Notes: generated from the sequence alone by a model not told the origin. A stretch of 64,000 bases of DNA from QHXM01 sp963697975 (GCA_963697975.1 OY969111.1:4216001-4280000); one strand, 5' to 3'; positions 55,072 to 63,428 are shown, numbered from the stretch's first letter. Made by a program: numbers and translations.

Positions 55072-55596
55072 CTACTTCACGCGAACCTTATAAGCAGCGG
55101 AGAGCTTGCTGTCGGCTGCGAGAGGATCAGCCCACTCATAGCGGACTTGCGTGTACATAGAGACAGGGGCGGCAACTTTCTTGGTTGAGCCGTCCGGCTG
55201 TTTCTCCTCAATCATCGGCTGCACTGAATAGGTCTGACCATTATCAATGCTGTAGACAACTGTGGTTGAGCCGTCGGCTGTGGCGCTGCCTGCGACAAAG
55301 GTCGTTCCTTTCGGAATCTGGCCTACTGTCTTGTACGAGATTGCGGACGCGTTGCCAGCGTTCTCGGAAGTGATCGTCCAGTCCAGAATCTCGCCCGGAT
55401 TGACTTTTTCAACCTTTTCAAGCGGGAGTTTGTCCTGGTCGCGCAGGACCGTGCCGGAAAGCATCACTTTCACTTCGGGGCGGCCAACTGCGGCGCTCTT
55501 AAGCTGTCTTTGCGCGAGCGCCGCCGCGCCGCCGAGAACCAGCAGGCAGAGAGCGGCGAGCGGAAGCACGCGAAGATTTTTCTTTAACTTTGTCAT
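55072..55596 (-). CDS. Small secreted DUF11-like protein
   Basis: 174 residues with a strong ribosome site (AAGGAGAAGACG before ATG) and signal peptide (VLPLAALCLLVLGGAAALAQ). One beta-sandwich of the DUF11 kind: VNPGEILDWTITSENAGNAS, VGQIPKGTTFVAGSATADG, YEWADPLAADSKLSAAYKVR. First secreted protein of the leftward cluster, 95 bp upstream of the 687-residue gene. It may be a periplasmic subunit or chaperone-like partner; unknown. Confidence 0.83.
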   Translation of the reverse strand: MTKLKKNLRVLPLAALCLLVLGGAAALAQRQLKSAAVGRPEVKVMLSGTVLRDQDKLPLEKVEKVNPGEILDWTITSENAGNASAISYKTVGQIPKGTTFVAGSATADGSTTVVYSIDNGQTYSVQPMIEEKQPDGSTKKVAAPVSMYTQVRYEWADPLAADSKLSAAYKVRVK

Positions 55597-55655
55597 CGTC
55601 TTCTCCTTAAAAGTTTCCCCGGTTGAACAGGGTGAGTTCTAGTGTGGTCGGGGCG

Positions 55656-56042
55656 TTAGAAAGTTTGAGCCGAGGGAACACGCATCCCGACTTCGAGCGC
55701 GCGGGCAACGGCATACATGAAGGTGTTGATTGCAACGGGACGTGGAAGGATTGCCGCGAGGCGCGATTGTGCGGGGGAACGCAGAATCTCTGAAGGACGT
55801 TTGTGCAGCCCGATGAGCGGCACGTGCGGCGCGAGTTCGTTGATGGCTTCGATGGCGCGTGTGCCGCCGAAACCCGGCATGTCCAAGCCGAAGACGACGA
55901 GATCGAAACGACCCTCGGCGGCTTCGCGCAGAACATCCATCGTGTGATGACACGTCGTGGCTTCATGCCCCGCCGTGCGTAGAGCCACGAGCAGTTCCTT
56001 CGCCAGAGCCTTGTCGTCATCGCAAATCATCACGCTTGCCAT
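55656..56042 (-). CDS. Receiver-like protein lacking the phospho-acceptor Asp
   Basis: 128 residues with the CheY fold only. The acidic pair is present (MICDDDKALA, 6-10), but the acceptor position in DLVVFGLDMPGFGG is Gly where DxxMP is expected (codon GGC against GAC). The conserved Thr/Ser (LIGLHKR) and Lys (ILPRPVA) positions are His-like and Arg. It should therefore not take part in normal phosphotransfer and may work as a constitutive partner-binding pseudo-receiver. It heads the DUF11/barrel cluster, 59 bp upstream, behind a sigma-54-like element. Confidence 0.87.
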   Translation of the reverse strand: MASVMICDDDKALAKELLVALRTAGHEATTCHHTMDVLREAAEGRFDLVVFGLDMPGFGGTRAIEAINELAPHVPLIGLHKRPSEILRSPAQSRLAAILPRPVAINTFMYAVARALEVGMRVPSAQTF

Positions 56043-56107
56043 CCGCTACCGTCCTTATGTTCCCTGAATCTTCTGGCCGAAAAACACTCCTAGCCGTTCC
56101 CGGACAT

Positions 56108-56123
56108 AACAAGCCGCGTGCCG
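56108..56123 (-). promoter_or_regulatory. Sigma-54-like element upstream of the pseudo-receiver gene
   Basis: The minus strand reads CGGCACGCGGCTTGTT, differing at two positions from the pilin 1 element TGGCACACGGCTTGTT, with the same GG-N10-GT layout. The predicted transcript start is near 56097, about 55 nt before the ATG at 56042. Confidence 0.5.
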
Positions 56124-56316
56124 TGTGGGATGCAAGGCTTCTTTTGAGAGGTTAAATGCTGAAATGTTAGAGGTTGGTTGAAGAAGCGATGCGATTGGAG
56201 GGAAACCGCACAAGGCTTCATCTGACAGGGCGGGCTGAAGTTTTGTCAGTCAGGCTGACTTTTTGTCATGCCCGGCAACCCGCGCCGAGCAAAGCGTGAT
56301 TAAACCGTAACGTGCC

Positions 56317-56371
56317 GTCTAACATGCCCCGTGATGATATTATCGCGCATCATGCGGCTTAATAATTAGGC
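56317..56371 (+). mobile_element. attC-like recombination site, copy 1
   Basis: Opens GTCTAAC (RYYYAAC, full match) and closes ATTAGGC (GTTRRRY, one mismatch), 55 bp. Inside, CCG-TGATG and CATCA-TG-CGG pair with two unpaired bases, as the extrahelical bases of attC sites do. The HslV-like gene begins 17 bp later. It closely resembles the element at 26790-26848. Confidence 0.55.
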
Positions 56372-56374
56372 GTC

Positions 56375-56383
56375 TGGTAGAAT
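56375..56383 (+). promoter_or_regulatory. Extended -10 promoter of the HslV-like gene
   Basis: TGGTAGAAT (TG-N-TAGAAT) lies five bases before ATG 56389. The transcript would start at the ATG, so it would be leaderless; no ribosome site is visible. Confidence 0.45.
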
Positions 56384-56388
56384 AAATT

Positions 56389-56961
56389 ATGTCAACCATC
56401 ACCGTCGTAAAGAAAAATGGATACGTGGCAATTGCTGCTGACACTCTTACCAAGTGGGGGTATAGCAAAGAGTCAGCCGATTACATTGTTAATCACGAAA
56501 AAATTATTAAGGTTGGCTCAAGCTATGTCGGCGTTGCCGGTTCAGTCACCACTGATCTTGCGCTAAGAATATATTTCTCGAAACTCGGTGCAAAAGCAAA
56601 ACTCAATTCCGTAGCCGATATTTTCCAAACATGGAATAAATTGCATCGGGTGTTGAAACAGGACTATTTTCTTAATTCAAACGAAAGCGATGATAAGGCT
56701 TATGAGTCATCTAGAATGGAGGCTCTGATTGCTAATCCCTATGGCGTCTTTGGTGTCGGGCCTTATCGCTCCGTTCAGGAATTCACTAAGTTCTATGCAT
56801 ATGGGAGCGGTTGTGATTATGCGCAGGGTGCGATGTATGCCATTTATGATGGAAATGAATCAGCGGAAGAAATAGCACGCTTTGGTGTCCAGACAGCAAC
56901 TGAATTCGATGAAGATTCTGGTTTGCCAATAACAAGTCACGCAATAAAGCTGCGAAGGTAG
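56389..56961 (+). CDS. HslV/proteasome-like Ntn hydrolase, stand-alone
   Basis: 190 residues with the HslV pattern: STITVVKKNGYVAIAADTLT, where Ser2 occupies the place of the N-terminal nucleophile Thr, Asp18, Lys38 (NHEKIIKV) and the GSG loop (139-141, YGSGCDYAQGAMYA). No HslU ATPase adjoins. If Met1 is removed, Ser2 could be the nucleophile, as in some Ntn hydrolases; otherwise it is inactive. One line counts 38% GC, far below the chromosome, and an attC-like site precedes it, so cassette-borne transfer is likely. Substrate unknown. Confidence 0.8.
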   Translation: MSTITVVKKNGYVAIAADTLTKWGYSKESADYIVNHEKIIKVGSSYVGVAGSVTTDLALRIYFSKLGAKAKLNSVADIFQTWNKLHRVLKQDYFLNSNESDDKAYESSRMEALIANPYGVFGVGPYRSVQEFTKFYAYGSGCDYAQGAMYAIYDGNESAEEIARFGVQTATEFDEDSGLPITSHAIKLRR

Positions 56962-57080
56962 ATGCACGCCGGATAACGCATGACCGCTCCTTCGACCCGA
57001 CCACTCGATAGCATTCCTTTAAGGGCGCTATGCGGCTTCGCCGTGTGATGTAAATTCACAAGTTACTTCACAGGAGAAAA

Positions 57081-57530
57081 ATGATGCGATTGATTCTACT
57101 TGCAGCAGCACTGACTGTCTTTGCCCCCGGCTCGGTCTTAGCGCAGAGCGCGAAACAGAAAGCTGCGATTGAACAAGAGATCAGAAAACTCGACCTTGCT
57201 CATGCCGATGCGATTTTGCGTGGTGATTTGGCAGCACTAGATAAACTTTGGACAGAAGATTTCAAGGTCAATAATCCGTTTAACGAAATAGATAAAGCAG
57301 ATCGAATCCGCACCGGCGCTGTTACCTATTCTTCATTCGTTCGAGAGCATGAATCCGTCTTGATTCATGGAAACACTGTCATCGTGATGGGGCGGGAGAC
57401 GGCTGTGCCGAAGGGGAATTCTCCCGATGCAGGAAAAACCATTAAGCGCCGCTATACAAATATCTGGATGAAGAGAAAGGGGCAGTGGCGTTTGGTTGCG
57501 CGGCACGCTAGCGTCATCTGCCCGAATTGA
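57081..57530 (+). CDS. Secreted NTF2-like (DUF4440-type) protein
   Basis: 149 residues with ribosome site CAGGAG and signal peptide (LILLAAALTVFAPGSVLAQ). Mature part has the SnoaL/NTF2 cone pattern: EIRKLDLAHADAILRGDLAAL, LWTEDFKVNNPFNE, VIVMGRETAVPKG, RRYTNIWMKRKGQWRLVARH. Such domains are ligand pockets or small enzymes; the ligand is not predictable. It follows the HslV-like gene in the same direction after 119 bp. Confidence 0.85.
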   Translation: MMRLILLAAALTVFAPGSVLAQSAKQKAAIEQEIRKLDLAHADAILRGDLAALDKLWTEDFKVNNPFNEIDKADRIRTGAVTYSSFVREHESVLIHGNTVIVMGRETAVPKGNSPDAGKTIKRRYTNIWMKRKGQWRLVARHASVICPN

Positions 57531-57576
57531 ACGGCATATGCGCTTTCAATCTATTTGTTCGGACCATTAAATAATC

Positions 57577-57960
57577 ATGAGTGCGAGAAAGAAGAGTCTC
57601 AATTATGTAATCTTGATGATCTTCGCGCCCGTGTTGATTCTCACAGGCGTCGCCGGATTTCTGCTGCCCGGTGACAAGAGTCTGACCAGCGGAGCGATGC
57701 CCTACAATATTTTTCATCTCATCTTTGGCAGCATCGGCCTCCTTATTGTGCTGACGAGACGCGAGGGGGGGATAATCGGTTTCAATATCGTCTTCGGGCT
57801 GATTGATCTTTACCAAGCTCTCGCAAGCTACACTCATCTTTTTCCGGAACAATATTTCCGCTGGACAAAAGCGGATGATGTCTTGCACCTCATTCTTGGA
57901 TTGATGCTGGTAGGCATAGGCTGTTATGGGGCGTTCAATCGCCGTCAAAGCGACGTGTGA
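57577..57960 (+). CDS. Small four-helix membrane protein
   Basis: 127 residues with four membrane helices (about 10-30, 43-60, 66-82, 103-120), including NYVILMIFAPVLILTGVAGF and DDVLHLILGLMLVGIGCYG. This resembles DUF4383-type membrane proteins, but I give that only as a likely relative. It lies 46 bp after the NTF2-like gene. Confidence 0.72.
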   Translation: MSARKKSLNYVILMIFAPVLILTGVAGFLLPGDKSLTSGAMPYNIFHLIFGSIGLLIVLTRREGGIIGFNIVFGLIDLYQALASYTHLFPEQYFRWTKADDVLHLILGLMLVGIGCYGAFNRRQSDV

Positions 57961-58088
57961 CAGACTCCTTCGAGCTTGTCTGTCTGGTAGCAGCCCTTTC
58001 GAGTATCATGCTCTGCGAATTGATTTGAGCGGCTCGTGCGGGCGAAGGTTTCGATTTCAACATTAGACGTTTACAGTAAGGAGTAGAA

Positions 58089-58658
58089 ATGAGAGTCAGG
58101 GTGAAACAATCCATACGAGCGAAATCCCGAAGCAAAGTAGTCGCAATAATATTCATCGCAGGTGTGTTGCTTTTCAGCTTCAACCTATTCATAAGTACGA
58201 AAACCAGTACCCGCGCACAAGAGACCTCAACGCAGGCGGCGAAGCCGAAACGCATCTCTACTGATGAACTGGCAAAGCTGCGCTGGATAGAAGGAACGTG
58301 GCGAGGCACGGGCGATGTCGAGACGCCTTTCTACGAGCGCTACCATTTTGAAGACGACTCCACTCTCGTCGTCGAGGGCTTAGCTGACGAGACTTTGAGC
58401 AAGGTTACTGACGTCACCCGTTTTGAACTCAAGGACGGAGCGTTCGGCAACGCGGGTGAGGGCGCACGCTGGGTAGCAACTCAACTTGAAGACACGGCGA
58501 TAACCTTCGAGCCGATTGCGCGCGCCCGAAACACTTTTCGCTGGCAACGCGAATCAAAGGATGTGTGGAAGGCGATTCTCAATTGGCCTGCGAATGATAA
58601 AGGCCCTGCTCGACAACGCGTTTATCTCATGGAGCGATTGCCTGCGAACAAGCATTGA
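58089..58658 (+). CDS. Membrane-anchored DUF6265-like protein
   Basis: 189 residues, ribosome site AAGGAG before ATG 58089. N-terminal membrane helix or signal anchor (about 18-36), then a beta-rich domain starting ELAKLRWIEGTWRGTGDVET and YERYHFEDDSTLVVEGLAD, ending with a YLMERLP strand; this matches the DUF6265 pattern of small lipocalin-like proteins. Function unknown. Confidence 0.75.
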   Translation: MRVRVKQSIRAKSRSKVVAIIFIAGVLLFSFNLFISTKTSTRAQETSTQAAKPKRISTDELAKLRWIEGTWRGTGDVETPFYERYHFEDDSTLVVEGLADETLSKVTDVTRFELKDGAFGNAGEGARWVATQLEDTAITFEPIARARNTFRWQRESKDVWKAILNWPANDKGPARQRVYLMERLPANKH

Positions 58659-58976
58659 TGGCCAGGAGGGCTGGCTCGTTGTCTCTGATGCGAGGCAGAG
58701 GCGAATAGCCGCGCCGCCCTTTGCCTTCGGTCTCTTGACATGAGAAACGGTGAATGTTTCAATAACCTGACTGTACAAACGTGGTGAGTTAAGGCAACTT
58801 GCGGCCACGTAAAATAAACTGCTAAACAGCTCGGCGAGTCTTTCCCGTAAAGACCAATCGAATAGGCTTTGAGACGGAAAGCCCCGCGTTGTTTCAGCGC
58901 GGGGCTTCAAATTTGATTGAAGCCTAGAGCGCGCGAGCGAAAGACTTGAGACCGGAAGGGATGAACAACAAATCAG
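58659..58976. other. 318-bp leader region of metH
   Basis: Contains a strong hairpin (58879-58907) and a seven-codon open frame (58961-58984, MNNKSDE) whose stop overlaps the metH start. I looked for SAM, SAH and cobalamin riboswitch cores and found none. Confidence 0.55.
58879..58907 (+). terminator. Strong hairpin in the metH leader, possible terminator or attenuator
   Basis: AAGCCCCGCG (58879-58888) pairs perfectly with CGCGGGGCTT (58898-58907) around a 9-nt loop, followed only by CAAATTTG, so the T run is weak. It could end transcription from upstream or control metH read-through. Confidence 0.5.
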
Positions 58977-61900
58977 ATGAGTGACTTTCTCGACGCATTG
59001 AAAGAGCGCATCGTCGTCTTCGACGGCGCGATGGGCACAAACATCCAGTTGCAGAACCTGACGGCTGATGACTTCGGCGGGGCGCAGCTTGAAGGCTGCA
59101 ATGAGTATCTGCTCGTCAGCCGCCCCGATGCGATTGAAAAAGTTCACTCCGCATTTTTTGATGTGGGCTGCGATGTGGTTGAGACAAACTCGTTCGGCTC
59201 GACAGGGATTGTCTTAGCCGAATACAACATCGCGCATCTGGCCTACGAGTTGAACTTCAAAGCCGCCGAGCTTGCCCACCGTGTGGCCTCCGACTATTCG
59301 ACCAAAGAGAAACCGCGCTGGGTCGCAGGCTCTATGGGGCCGGGAACGAAGCTGCCCACGCTCGGCCACATCACCTATCAAGACCTCAAGGCTGCTTACA
59401 GTGAACAGGTGCGAGGACTTTTCGAAGGGGGCGTTGATCTCTTCATCGTCGAAACCTGTCAGGACTTGTTGCAGACGAAAGCCGCGCTCTCCGCCATCTT
59501 CGATCACTTCGAGCAGGCCAAACGTCGCATCCCCGTCATCGCTCAGGTGACTATCGAAATCTTCGGCACGATGCTCAACGGCACGGAGATCAACGCGGCG
59601 CTGACGGCCTTAGAGCCTTTCCCGATTGATGTCATCGGTATGAACTGCGGCACTGGCCCGCGTCACATGACTGAAAGCATCCGCTATCTCTGCGAGAACG
59701 CACCGCTGCCCGTCTCTGTGTTGCCAAACGCGGGCTTGCCCGAAGTCAAAGACGGCGCGCAGCATTACAACGAGACGCCCGAAACCTTCACGGAGCAGAT
59801 CGTACACTTCGCCAGAGACTTCGGCGTCAACATCGTCGGCGGCTGCTGCGGCACGACGCCCGCGCACTTGAAAGCAGTGGTCGAAGCGATGCAAGCCTTG
59901 ACGCCAAAGGAGCGCCACGCCACGCTTGTCCCGTCTGCCTCGTCCATCTATTTTCAGCAGCCTTACGTTCAGGATGCCTCGTTCCTGATCGTCGGCGAGC
60001 GCGTTAACGCCAGTGGCTCGAAAAAGATGCGCGACCTCCTGAACGCGGAAGATTGGGACGGCCTCGTTTCTCTGGCGCGCGAGCAGGAGCGCGAAGGCGC
60101 GCACGTCCTGGATGTCAACGTGGACTTCGTCGGGCGCGACGGCGAGAAAGACATGCACGAGCTTGCTTCGCGGCTGGTGACGAACGTCAAAATTCCGCTC
60201 ATGTTCGACTCGACCGAGTGGCAGAAGATGGAAGCCGGTCTCCAGCACGCGGGCGGCAAGTGCATCCTGAACTCGACCAACTACGAAGATGGCGAGCCGC
60301 GCTTCGCTAAAGTTCTCGAATTGTGCAAACGCTACGGCGCGAGCGTCGTCATCGGCACGATTGACGAGCAGGGCATGGCGCGCACCGCCGAAGGGAAGTT
60401 TGAGATTGCGAAGCGCGCGTATGAACAGGCGACGACGAAATATGGTATTCCGGCGCACGACATCTTCTTCGATCCGCTGGCGCTGCCGATTTCGACGGGC
60501 ATTGAGGAAGACCGGCGAAACGCGGCGGAAACCATCGAAGGCATCCGGCGCATCAAGGCGGAGTTGCCCGGTTGTTACACCATCCTCGGCGTCTCGAATG
60601 TTTCGTTCGGATTGAATCCTGCGTCGCGCATCGCGCTCAACTCCGTCTTTCTGCATGAAGCGGTCGAAGCAGGATTGGACGCGGCGATTGTCAATGCCAG
60701 CAAGATTCTCCCGCTCAACCGCATAGGGAAACGTGAGAGCGAAGTGGCGCTCGATCTGATTTACGACCGTCGAAAGTTTGACGGCGACATCTGCACGTAT
60801 GACCCGCTCGGTGAGTTCACTACACTCTTTGAGGGCGTTTCCACCAAGACCACTAAGAAAGACATGGGCAATCTGCCCGTCGAGGAACGCCTCAAGCGCC
60901 ACATCATTGACGGCGAAAAGCTCGGCCTCGAAGATAATCTCAAGCTCGCCCTGGAAAATTATTCGGCGCTCGACATCGTCAACAACATCCTGCTCGACGG
61001 GATGAAGGTGGTGGGCGATCTCTTCGGCAGCGGGCAGATGCAGCTTCCCTTCGTTCTGCAATCGGCGGAAGTGATGAAGACGGCTGTGCGTTTCCTGGAG
61101 CCGTTCATGGAGAAGAAGGGCGGGGCGACCACGAAGGGAACGATGGTGCTGGCGACCGTCAAAGGCGACGTGCATGACATCGGCAAGAATCTGGTTGACA
61201 TCATCCTGACCAACAACGGCTACAAGGTCGTCAACCTCGGCATCAAGCAGGCGATTGACGACATCCTGCGCGCGCACGAGGAGCACAAAGCGGACGCCAT
61301 CGGCATGAGCGGGCTGCTCGTCAAATCCACGCTCATCATGCGCGACAATCTTGAGTTGATGAACGAGCGCGCCATCAACGTGCCTGTGGTGCTGGGCGGC
61401 GCAGCCTTGACGCGCCGTTACGTCGAAGATGATTTGAAATCTCTCTACAATGGCCGACTCTTCTACGCCAAAGATGCTTTCGATGGATTGCACACGATGG
61501 ATGCGTTGACCGGAGGCAAAGGGGAAGAGATCGCGGCAGGCAACGGCGCGAAAGCCGCCAGCGCAATAGCCGGTGATGATAGTCAGCCTGCGGATGATGT
61601 GGAAGATTTGGTTGGCGAAGATGCCAAGCTCGGCATTCGTAAACCAGCGAGGCCGCGCGGAGTCGCAAAAGTTTCAGGCGACACGACGCATACGTTGCGT
61701 TCCGACATTAATCCGAATGCTTCGATCCCGCGCGCTCCTTTCTATGGCTCGCGCGTTGTTGAAGACATTCCGCTTGATGACGTGTTCGCGTTTGTGAACG
61801 AGACGGCGCTGTTCAAGGGCCAGTGGCAATTCAAGCAGGGCAAGCAGAGCGCCGATGATTACCGCAAGCTGGTCGCGGAGCATGTTCGCCCGACTTACGA

Positions 61901-62519
61901 TGCGCTGAAAGAACGTTCAAAGCGCGAACAGTTGCTCAACCCGCGCGTCGTCTACGGATATTTCCCGGCGCAATCTTCGGGTAACGATCTCATCATCTAT
62001 CATGATGATGAAAAGACCGAACGGATGCGTTTCACTTTCCCTCGCCAGCCGGAAGGAAAGCGTCTGTGTCTGGCAGACTATTTCGCCTCTAAGGATTCAG
62101 GGCGAATGGACGTGGCGGCATTTCATCTCGTGACGATGGGACGACGCGCGAGCGTCTATGCTCAGGAGCTTTTCAAGGCGGACAACTACACCGACTATCT
62201 CTTCTTCCACGGCCTGAGCGTGGAATCGGCGGAAGCTCTCGCCGAACTCTGGCACAAGCGCATCCGCGAAGAGTTAGCGATAGCAGAGCGCGACCACAAG
62301 GAGTTGAACAAGCTCTTTCACCAGTCGTATCAAGGCTCGCGCTTCAGCTTCGGTTATCCGGCTTGCCCGAGTCTGGAAGATCAGACGAAACTGTTTGAGC
62401 TGTTAGACCCGTCGCGCATTGATGTGGAGTTGACGGAAGAGTTCCAACTCGACCCGGAGCAATCAACCTCCGCGATCATCGTGCATCATGAAGAAGCGAA
62501 ATATTTCTCGATTGATTAG
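58977..62519 (+). CDS. metH: Cobalamin-dependent methionine synthase
   Basis: 1,180 residues, full-length. Homocysteine-binding barrel (1-325) with VFDGAMGTNIQ, VVETNSFGST and zinc Cys pair GGCCGTTP; pterin-binding barrel (about 345-610; VGERVNASGSKKM); cobalamin cap and Rossmann domain (about 645-840) with the cobalt ligand motif DVHDIGKNLV; C-terminal reactivation domain (about 950-1180; VVYGYFPAQSSGND, CLADYFASKD, RFSFGYPACPSLEDQ). A 60-residue polar insert (about 845-905) lies before the reactivation domain. It methylates homocysteine using methyl-tetrahydrofolate. The start follows the family N-terminus (SDFLDALKERIVVFDGAMGT). Confidence 0.97.
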   Translation: MSDFLDALKERIVVFDGAMGTNIQLQNLTADDFGGAQLEGCNEYLLVSRPDAIEKVHSAFFDVGCDVVETNSFGSTGIVLAEYNIAHLAYELNFKAAELAHRVASDYSTKEKPRWVAGSMGPGTKLPTLGHITYQDLKAAYSEQVRGLFEGGVDLFIVETCQDLLQTKAALSAIFDHFEQAKRRIPVIAQVTIEIFGTMLNGTEINAALTALEPFPIDVIGMNCGTGPRHMTESIRYLCENAPLPVSVLPNAGLPEVKDGAQHYNETPETFTEQIVHFARDFGVNIVGGCCGTTPAHLKAVVEAMQALTPKERHATLVPSASSIYFQQPYVQDASFLIVGERVNASGSKKMRDLLNAEDWDGLVSLAREQEREGAHVLDVNVDFVGRDGEKDMHELASRLVTNVKIPLMFDSTEWQKMEAGLQHAGGKCILNSTNYEDGEPRFAKVLELCKRYGASVVIGTIDEQGMARTAEGKFEIAKRAYEQATTKYGIPAHDIFFDPLALPISTGIEEDRRNAAETIEGIRRIKAELPGCYTILGVSNVSFGLNPASRIALNSVFLHEAVEAGLDAAIVNASKILPLNRIGKRESEVALDLIYDRRKFDGDICTYDPLGEFTTLFEGVSTKTTKKDMGNLPVEERLKRHIIDGEKLGLEDNLKLALENYSALDIVNNILLDGMKVVGDLFGSGQMQLPFVLQSAEVMKTAVRFLEPFMEKKGGATTKGTMVLATVKGDVHDIGKNLVDIILTNNGYKVVNLGIKQAIDDILRAHEEHKADAIGMSGLLVKSTLIMRDNLELMNERAINVPVVLGGAALTRRYVEDDLKSLYNGRLFYAKDAFDGLHTMDALTGGKGEEIAAGNGAKAASAIAGDDSQPADDVEDLVGEDAKLGIRKPARPRGVAKVSGDTTHTLRSDINPNASIPRAPFYGSRVVEDIPLDDVFAFVNETALFKGQWQFKQGKQSADDYRKLVAEHVRPTYDALKERSKREQLLNPRVVYGYFPAQSSGNDLIIYHDDEKTERMRFTFPRQPEGKRLCLADYFASKDSGRMDVAAFHLVTMGRRASVYAQELFKADNYTDYLFFHGLSVESAEALAELWHKRIREELAIAERDHKELNKLFHQSYQGSRFSFGYPACPSLEDQTKLFELLDPSRIDVELTEEFQLDPEQSTSAIIVHHEEAKYFSID

Positions 62520-62531
62520 AAGCAAAGTCCG

Positions 62532-63428
62532 ATGTCTCAAGTCACGAGTCCTAAGTCTGAGGTGGTCAGTCAAACTTCTGAAGTTGACTTGATGCCTGCG
62601 AGTTCGGAATCAGAACGATCAATTGATCCGAAGCCTGAGGAACTCGCCGCCCTCTCAAGGATGGAGCGTTTCATCTTCCTTCAGGCGCACGAGATGAATC
62701 AGGGACGTTGGAAACGTTTCTGGACGTGGTGTCAACGCCACATCGGCTCACTCTGGATTTATCTGGCGACTTACAATCTGATGAAGGTTTACGGCCTCGA
62801 AAATTTTGAGGCCGCGAGCGCAGAACGCCCGCTCCTGCTCGTCGCCAATCATCGCTCGTTCTTCGATATGTACGCCGTCTCAAGCGTTCTCTTTCGTCGC
62901 ACGCGACGGCCAATGCAACTCTTTTTCCCCGTGCGCGCCAAGTTCTTTTACCAGTCGCTTCCGGGCATGCTGGTCAACTTTCTGGCCGGATGGTGGTCTA
63001 TGTATCCGCCCATCTTCGGCGAGAATGAAAAGCGCGTCTTTGATAAATATTCGATGCGCCGCCTGACAGAGCTTTGTCGAAGCGGCGCAGCCCACGTCAT
63101 CGGCTTTCACCCGGAAGGCGCGCGCAATCTCAATTCAGACCCGTACTCGTACCTGCGCGCTCAACCCGGTGTGGGCAAGCTCATCAAGGATGCCGCGCCG
63201 CAAGTCATCCCCGTCTTCATCGCCGGACTCGGCAACAAAGTCCTGCGGCAGATCAACGCCAACTGGAACGGGGGCGAACCCGTCCGCATACACTTCGGCC
63301 CGCCCCTCGAACTCTCTGAATTTCTGGCGAAGAAAGATCACGTGCGGACCTACAAAGAGATTTCCGATTTCGTCATGAGCAAGATCGCAGAGCTTGGCGA
63401 AAAAGACCGCGAAACATTTGCCAGGTAG
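62532..63428 (+). CDS. plsC: Lysophospholipid acyltransferase, PlsC type
   Basis: 298 residues. Acyltransferase motif I NHRSFFD (His107-Asp112), RAKFFYQSLPGM, and motif III FHPEGARN near 196-203. It would transfer an acyl chain to lysophosphatidate or a related lipid at the inner membrane. Its first about 20 residues (SQVTSPKSEVVSQTSEVDLM) are read from gtcacgagtc/aagtctgagg repeat words, so a later start (Met21 or Met44) is possible. Only 12 bp follow the metH stop; the downstream neighbour is another lipid enzyme. Confidence 0.9.
   Translation: MSQVTSPKSEVVSQTSEVDLMPASSESERSIDPKPEELAALSRMERFIFLQAHEMNQGRWKRFWTWCQRHIGSLWIYLATYNLMKVYGLENFEAASAERPLLLVANHRSFFDMYAVSSVLFRRTRRPMQLFFPVRAKFFYQSLPGMLVNFLAGWWSMYPPIFGENEKRVFDKYSMRRLTELCRSGAAHVIGFHPEGARNLNSDPYSYLRAQPGVGKLIKDAAPQVIPVFIAGLGNKVLRQINANWNGGEPVRIHFGPPLELSEFLAKKDHVRTYKEISDFVMSKIAELGEKDRETFAR

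Larger units (their letters stand above)
56043..56388. other. 346-bp divergent intergenic region
   Basis: Carries the sigma-54-like element of the leftward cluster (56108-56123), then AT-richer DNA with gtcag repeats (about 56245-56270), and the attC-like site plus extended -10 box of the rightward HslV-like gene. No gene recognised. Confidence 0.6.

Noticed and set aside
58740..58976. SAM, SAH or cobalamin riboswitch upstream of metH
   Set aside because: None of their conserved cores (for example GGTGGAGGGAC for SAM-I) occurs; only a simple hairpin is seen.
59610..61493. 627-codon open frame opposite metH
   Set aside because: It lies wholly within metH on the other strand and has shadow-like composition; metH shows all its domains.
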